The notes below the pieces were generated by a model that was not told the origin of the DNA, ran no database searches, and was given only the letters and a program-made list of their open reading frames with translations. From Anaerocolumna jejuensis DSM 15929 (GTDB lineage Bacteria > Bacillota > Clostridia > Lachnospirales > Lachnospiraceae): a stretch of DNA of 18,146 bases. The translations under genes were made by a program, and so were the position numbers. Each line of letters starts with the position of its first letter. The stretch's first letter is position 1. The stretch is taken from NCBI RefSeq assembly GCF_900142215.1, contig NZ_FRAC01000053.1, forward strand, positions 1-18,146, given 5' to 3'. This document shows positions 14,966 to 18,146 of the stretch, in pieces.

Positions 14966-15105
14966 AACAACCAACTGTATTAAAATAGCACATCTTTAGT
15001 TCAGAAAAATTTATGAGGCTGCTTTGCTGATATTATGGTGCTAGGATTGAGAATTTTATCATTTAAGACAATGATTATTTATATATGTAGGGAGAGAAAA
15101 GTGTC

Positions 15106-15651
15106 ATGAGAATAGAAACAAATCATGTAATAATTCGAGATTTTGAGAGAAAAGACGCAGAAAAACTTTATAGGACTGTCAGAGAAAAGAATGTTCTTCG
15201 CTTTATGCCTGATGGGGCAGAAATTGGTGCTTCACCACAAGCCTATTTTGGATATATTGATTGGCACCAAAATAAAAAAGATTCAACAGATATTTATGAA
15301 AACAAAAGATATGTAATCGCATTACCTGATACGGATGAGATGATAGGAATGGTTGGCATGGGGTTGGAAGATACATTAAATGAGGTTGAAGTTGCATACT
15401 TGATGTCAGAGAATTATCAGAGAAAGGGATACACGGAAGAAGCAGTAAATGCTTTAGTCAATTGGTGTTTTCGTATGTCAGATATAAAGTATCTTATACT
15501 GACTATTGATTGCGCAAATACACCTTCTTGCCATCTTGCCGAGAAATGTGGTTTTGAATTATTTGAGAAACGAATACCTATCAGACATAAACAACAGAAC
15601 ATGGAAAGTGATAGTTACTTCTACTATAGAAAATATAGAAGCTTGTCATAA
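15106..15651 (+). CDS. GNAT family N-acetyltransferase (RimJ/RimL-like)
   Basis: This 181-residue enzyme starts with the typical IETNHVIIRDFERKDAEKLY, has a core strand MIGMVGMGLED, then VEVAYLMSENYQRKGYTEEA, where the QRKGY segment is the acetyl-CoA pyrophosphate-binding loop, and NTPSCHLAEKCGFELFEKR, the usual motif B of RimJ/RimL-type enzymes. It would transfer an acetyl group from acetyl-CoA to an amine; the acceptor, whether a protein N-terminus or a small molecule, is not evident. ATG 15106 follows GGGAG by about 10 nt, slightly far. It is a single gene converging on the - strand flavodoxin operon, with a hairpin between them. Confidence 0.85.
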   Translation: MRIETNHVIIRDFERKDAEKLYRTVREKNVLRFMPDGAEIGASPQAYFGYIDWHQNKKDSTDIYENKRYVIALPDTDEMIGMVGMGLEDTLNEVEVAYLMSENYQRKGYTEEAVNALVNWCFRMSDIKYLILTIDCANTPSCHLAEKCGFELFEKRIPIRHKQQNMESDSYFYYRKYRSLS

Positions 15652-15668
15652 ATACTAACACTTTTTTA

Positions 15669-15710
15669 AAGGACACTTTTCAGATTATTATCTTACTGAA
15701 AAGTGTCCTT
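15669..15710. terminator. Hairpin between convergent genes (possible bidirectional terminator)
   Basis: AAGGACACTTTTCAG (15669-15683) and CTGAAAAGTGTCCTT (15696-15710) form a perfect 15-bp stem with a 12-nt loop, between the acetyltransferase stop and the flavodoxin stop. Neither side has a clear T run directly after the stem in its own direction, so termination is likely but not canonical. Confidence 0.6.
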
Positions 15711-15737
15711 GGAAGGCCATTCATGCTAAAAGTAAAC

Positions 15738-16268
15738 TTAATCAACCATGGAAAACTTGTTTATCTCTTTTATTGCTGTGTCAGAAAGGCTCTTTGCCTC
15801 TATTTCACTGATTTTGTATGCGGAGGTATCCTTGCGTCCGGGATTCGGATTCGAGGAAAGTAAATCTTTTATATGCTGGTCCAGCATAATAACTGGCTTT
15901 GCTCCCGTTCTTTTCATAAGCTCCTGTGACAGCTTGGGATTACCGCCATCGGCTCCTCCGCTGATGGATAGAAAGCCGTAAGGCTTCTGGCTTTTTTTCA
16001 GATAATTAAGATATGCCCGAAGGGGAGAAGCTGCATGCCCCATCCAGACAGGGCCGAAAAAGAGGATAAGGTCATATTCTCGAAGCGTCTCCGGGGCAGG
16101 ATGGACTTTTGGTGTCCGGCCAAAGAGCATATCTGTGATAATGGAGCCCATTGTTATGGGCTTTTGTCCTGATATTTTAATATGTTTTGCCGGTAAGTCC
16201 CTAGACACACATTCAGCAAATATATCGTTGTTTCCTGTAAAAGAGTAAGAAATAATTGCAATATTCAT
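15738..16268 (-). CDS. Flavodoxin family protein
   Basis: This 176-residue protein starts with the flavodoxin strand and phosphate-binding loop IAIISYSFTGNNDIFAE, has LILFFGPVWMGHAASPLRAY, where aromatic residues stack on the flavin, and a third loop FLSISGGADGGN. It is expected to bind FMN noncovalently and carry electrons or act as an NAD(P)H-linked reductase. Its start is fixed by AGGAGG 6-8 nt upstream. It is the last gene of a three-gene operon, 14 nt after the FMN-binding membrane protein, which may be its redox partner. The G+C content is clearly higher than that of genes left of 15 kb. Confidence 0.85.
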   Translation of the reverse strand: MNIAIISYSFTGNNDIFAECVSRDLPAKHIKISGQKPITMGSIITDMLFGRTPKVHPAPETLREYDLILFFGPVWMGHAASPLRAYLNYLKKSQKPYGFLSISGGADGGNPKLSQELMKRTGAKPVIMLDQHIKDLLSSNPNPGRKDTSAYKISEIEAKSLSDTAIKEINKFSMVD

Positions 16269-16282
16269 GTGAAACCTCCTGA

Positions 16283-16741
16283 TTATTCTTTCTGTGACTG
16301 TTTTAGTGCATTTTCCAGTGCTTTTAGGTGGGCTTTGGAGGTAAGGGTCGCTCCGCTGATTGCATCCACCTGTAAGGAATCCGATTCAATCACTCTTTTA
16401 AATAAATCCTCTATTGTCATGCCGCCTGTGAGTTCTGCAGGTTTTCCATGACTGTCCAGTGCACCTTTGAGTATTTTTATTGCTGCAATTTTACCGTCGG
16501 ATATGGTGACTTTAACGGCTGCATTTCTGGCTTTTCCTTTGGTTCCCTTATATTCCCCGACATAGGTTCCGTCCTGCAGTTTTGTAAAGTCAACGCTTCC
16601 AATGGTAAGCTTTTTAAGCTCCTGGCGTCCCGGAGCATCTGCAAAAAACGGAATTCCCGCAGCCAACAGGATTACTCCTAAAATAATCAACACAACAATA
16701 CCGATTTTGCCCTTTTTTTTGCCAGTTTTAGAAGTTCTCAT
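16283..16741 (-). CDS. Membrane-anchored FMN-binding domain protein
   Basis: This 152-residue protein has a basic start, one transmembrane helix (about 14-33) and an extracytosolic FMN_bind domain: LQDGTYVGEYKGTKGKARNA, KVTISDGKIAAIKIL and VDAISGATLTS. The segment Asp126-Ala-Ile-Ser-Gly-Ala-Thr132 fits the consensus at which ApbE-type flavin transferases attach FMN covalently to the last Thr. It should therefore carry electrons outside the membrane, in the manner of the RnfG/NqrC domains and clostridial extracellular flavoproteins. No ApbE gene is in the window. GGAGGT precedes the ATG closely, and the flavodoxin gene follows by 14 nt. Confidence 0.85.
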   Translation of the reverse strand: MRTSKTGKKKGKIGIVVLIILGVILLAAGIPFFADAPGRQELKKLTIGSVDFTKLQDGTYVGEYKGTKGKARNAAVKVTISDGKIAAIKILKGALDSHGKPAELTGGMTIEDLFKRVIESDSLQVDAISGATLTSKAHLKALENALKQSQKE

Positions 16742-16791
16742 TCACATACCTCCCAATCTTTATATAATGATACCGTTATACCTGGGCCGCT

Positions 16792-17100
16792 TCATTCCAG
16801 CGTGATTGTCACATGCTCATTTTTATCCGGCTCGTTAACCTCTGCCAGCAGGCAGGGGAGTGATAACTCTCCCTTGTTCAGTAAATCTAAAACAGCCTCT
16901 ATGTCAATATCTTTGAGCAGTTCCAGTTCATCCGCAGCTTTTCCTTTCTTTCTTGAATTGCCGGCCATCTGTCCGAAGTGCAGACCCATCTTAACGGCGA
17001 AATACGGAATGAGCACATTCGTGGTCAAAGCGCCATTTTCGGTGACTTGAATGCGAATGCCTTTGGGCTTAACTGGTCTGTAATTCTGTTGGTTATCCAT
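16792..17100 (-). CDS. Small SHOCT-like-domain protein, unknown function
   Basis: This 102-residue soluble protein opens the operon. It has GIRIQVTENGALTTNVLIPY, a GLHFGQMAG stretch, then DIDIEAVLDLLNKGELSLPC and a closing DKNEHVTITLE. The last part resembles the SHOCT-like/YvlB N-terminal type of domain found in Firmicute cell-envelope regulators, but the resemblance is from memory and partial. ATG 17100 lies 6 nt after AAGGAGG; a longer frame to 17151 would run through the operator at 17125-17150. It sits between that operator and the FMN-binding gene (50-nt gap). Confidence 0.65.
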   Translation of the reverse strand: MDNQQNYRPVKPKGIRIQVTENGALTTNVLIPYFAVKMGLHFGQMAGNSRKKGKAADELELLKDIDIEAVLDLLNKGELSLPCLLAEVNEPDKNEHVTITLE

Positions 17101-17124
17101 CGAAATCCTCCTTAATTTGATTAG

Positions 17125-17150
17125 TGAATGAATAAAAATGTGTTCGTTCA
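17125..17150 (-). promoter_or_regulatory. TetR-type operator before the flavoprotein operon
   Basis: TGAATGAA (17125-17132), a 10-nt spacer and TTCGTTCA (17143-17150) form an inverted repeat with one mismatch. It matches the site in front of the TetR gene in sequence and spacing and lies 25 nt upstream of the SHOCT-like start, where it would cover the promoter. Confidence 0.7.
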
Positions 17151-17160
17151 TTTTGAAGGT

Positions 17161-17196
17161 AAAAAATATTGCTCCGTTTTTGTTATTCGGAGCAAT
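17161..17196 (-). terminator. Terminator of the TetR gene
   Basis: On the - strand ATTGCTCCG pairs with CGGAGCAAT in a 9-bp stem (arms 17188-17196 and 17168-17176), followed by an A/T stretch ending in six T. The first arm overlaps the last TetR codons. It separates the regulator from the operon downstream. Confidence 0.8.
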
Positions 17197-17764
17197 CCAT
17201 CAAGCTTTTCATAATAAGCTCCGTCATTTGATGTAAAAGCTCAGGAAAATATTCAAGCCCGATTTCTTCCTTGTGGGTATCAACATTTATGATTGCTGCA
17301 AAAATCCTCATAATCATTTTGCTGTCAATGTCTTTTCTCATTTTCCCCTGCTTCTGCCAAAGCTTCACCAGCTCAAGGAAATCGTCATACAGGAAATCCA
17401 CTGTGTCAATGCCATTTTCTTCACGATAAATTTGTTCTAACTTTTCAAAAACACTTTTGTTATACCATTCTCTTAGAATAGGGTTTGCTTTGGTTCCCTC
17501 TACGTTGAGCTTTAACATTTGCCCCACTATAACCAGGGGACTTTGGTTCAGGTCAAGGGACTCAAAGCAACCTCGTTTCAGCTTCGTATTTTCCTCCAGA
17601 AAGATATCCATAAAAAGTTTTTCTTTGGAAGGGTAATAGTTATAGAAGGTTCCGACGGCCATCCCGGCTTTTTTGGTAATCTCTGAAATGTTGGTATCCT
17701 TAAAGCCCTTTTCACTGAATAATTCCTTTGCACAATCGTAAATCAGAGTTTTTTTATCTTCCAC
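17183..17764 (-). CDS. TetR family transcriptional regulator
   Basis: This 193-residue regulator has the TetR N-terminal domain: LIYDCAKELFSEKGFKDTNI, then the helix-turn-helix ISEITKKAGMAVGTFYNYYP with SKEKLF, and a variable helical ligand-binding C-terminal part (about 60-190). GTG 17764 is chosen because GGAGGC (17771-17776) is close upstream and the family begins here; the longer frame to 17866 would run through the operator and promoter. It sits downstream of a consensus promoter overlapped by a palindrome and upstream of an operon bearing the same palindrome, so it most likely represses both. The inducer is unknown. It is followed by its own terminator. Confidence 0.9.
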   Translation of the reverse strand: MEDKKTLIYDCAKELFSEKGFKDTNISEITKKAGMAVGTFYNYYPSKEKLFMDIFLEENTKLKRGCFESLDLNQSPLVIVGQMLKLNVEGTKANPILREWYNKSVFEKLEQIYREENGIDTVDFLYDDFLELVKLWQKQGKMRKDIDSKMIMRIFAAIINVDTHKEEIGLEYFPELLHQMTELIMKSLMDCSE

Positions 17765-17790
17765 GGGTGTGCCTCCATGTTTGTTATTAC

Positions 17791-17824
17791 AATATGAATG
17801 AATATATTTAATTTCATTCATATT
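17791..17824 (-). promoter_or_regulatory. TetR-type operator at its own promoter
   Basis: AATATGAATGAA (17791-17802) and TTCATTCATATT (17813-17824) are exact inverse complements of 12 nt around a 10-nt spacer. The site begins at the -10 box and covers the transcription start, so binding would repress the TetR gene. Confidence 0.8.
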
Positions 17825-17850
17825 ATAGCTGGTGGCAGGATATTTGTCAA
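17822..17850 (-). promoter_or_regulatory. Consensus promoter of the TetR gene
   Basis: On the - strand TTGACA (17845-17850) and TATAAT (17822-17827) are separated by exactly 17 nt, a full consensus sigma-A promoter. Confidence 0.85.
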
Positions 17851-17879
17851 TAGAATATAATACCACGATATAAGTAAGG

Positions 17880-18138
17880 GGGGATTGGGAACGGACGATG
17901 ATTTTGGCTTACCTTTCGTGATTTTCTCGTTCGGGGTTCCGAATTCCACTAAAATGCCGGCAGCTGTTCCTGGCAGGTGAAATTATACCAAACTCGCTGG
18001 AAGGCTGTAACAGTGCAAAGCTGTGAGCTCAGACAGTGGTATAATTTTACCTAGGAACAGCTGCCGCCATTTAAGTGTCATTAGGGAACTCCTCAATAGA
18101 AAATTACGAAAGGTAAGCCAAAATCATCTGGGGATTGG
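17880..18138. repeat. 232-nt palindromic element with flanking 9-bp repeats (MITE-like)
   Basis: The left arm (17897-17990) and right arm (18037-18128) are complementary over most of their length. The outer 31 nt (17897-17927 against 18098-18128) differ at one position, 17947-17971 against 18053-18077 at two of 25, and 17975-17990 against 18037-18052 at one of 16. A 46-nt loop lies between. GGGGATTGG occurs at 17880-17888 and again at 18130-18138. No coding frame is present. A nonautonomous transposon is the best reading; a long structured RNA is the alternative. Confidence 0.7.
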
Positions 18139-18146
18139 CAATAAAC

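Noticed and set aside
17880..18138. CRISPR array or integron attC site as the explanation for the terminal repeats
   Set aside because: There is one inverted pair and no series of spaced direct repeats, and the length and ends do not match attC core sites.

Overview
The window looks like an AT-rich chromosomal segment of a Gram-positive anaerobe, most likely a clostridium of the Lachnospiraceae type. The evidence is strong AGGAGG/GAGGTGA ribosome binding sites, GTG and TTG starts, a BceAB-RS peptide-detoxification module, and relics of a sigma-like protein of the kind carried by clostridial conjugative elements. Genes up to about 15.6 kb lie on the + strand. The last four genes (15.7-17.8 kb) lie on the - strand and are visibly richer in G+C: 31 G/C in a 60-nt sample at 16021, against 19 in 60 at 4141.

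Layout. 1-~290: 5' end of an IS110-family element on the - strand, with its first ten codons at the window edge and a noncoding end that should hold a bridge RNA. 325-636: a small TIGR04076-family protein. 700-2180: a gene graveyard with a truncated sigma-like N-terminus, a frameshifted FRG-domain fragment that still has its promoter and ribosome site, a Cys-rich gene broken by one stop, and small decayed genes. 2265-3047: an intact unrecognised 260-aa gene. 3428-5318: a two-gene AAA ATPase plus DUF4276 (TOPRIM-like) unit resembling phage-defence pairs, under a promoter wrapped in a perfect 13-bp inverted repeat. 5675-6115: an RDD membrane protein. 6200-6800: a second, unrelated IS110 relic and orphan gene tails.

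6802-12714: a BceA-BceB-BceR-BceS type module (ATPase, permease, response regulator, sensor kinase) in tightly overlapping order, followed by two genes of unknown function, the first overlapping the kinase by 20 nt. 13219-14801: an AraC-type regulator with a C-terminal beta-rich domain, then a polytopic membrane protein with the two-aspartate arrangement of GxGD (presenilin/signal-peptide-peptidase-like) intramembrane proteases; this pair is the most unusual content here. 15106-15651: a GNAT acetyltransferase. 15738-17764 (-): a TetR regulator followed by a SHOCT-like protein, a membrane-anchored FMN-binding protein with a flavinylation motif, and a flavodoxin. Matching TetR-type operators (TGAATGAA-N10-TTCATTCA) lie in front of the regulator and in front of the three-gene operon. 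17880-18138: a 232-nt near-complete palindrome flanked by 9-bp direct repeats, probably a MITE-like element.

All functional names come from motif reading without database searches.
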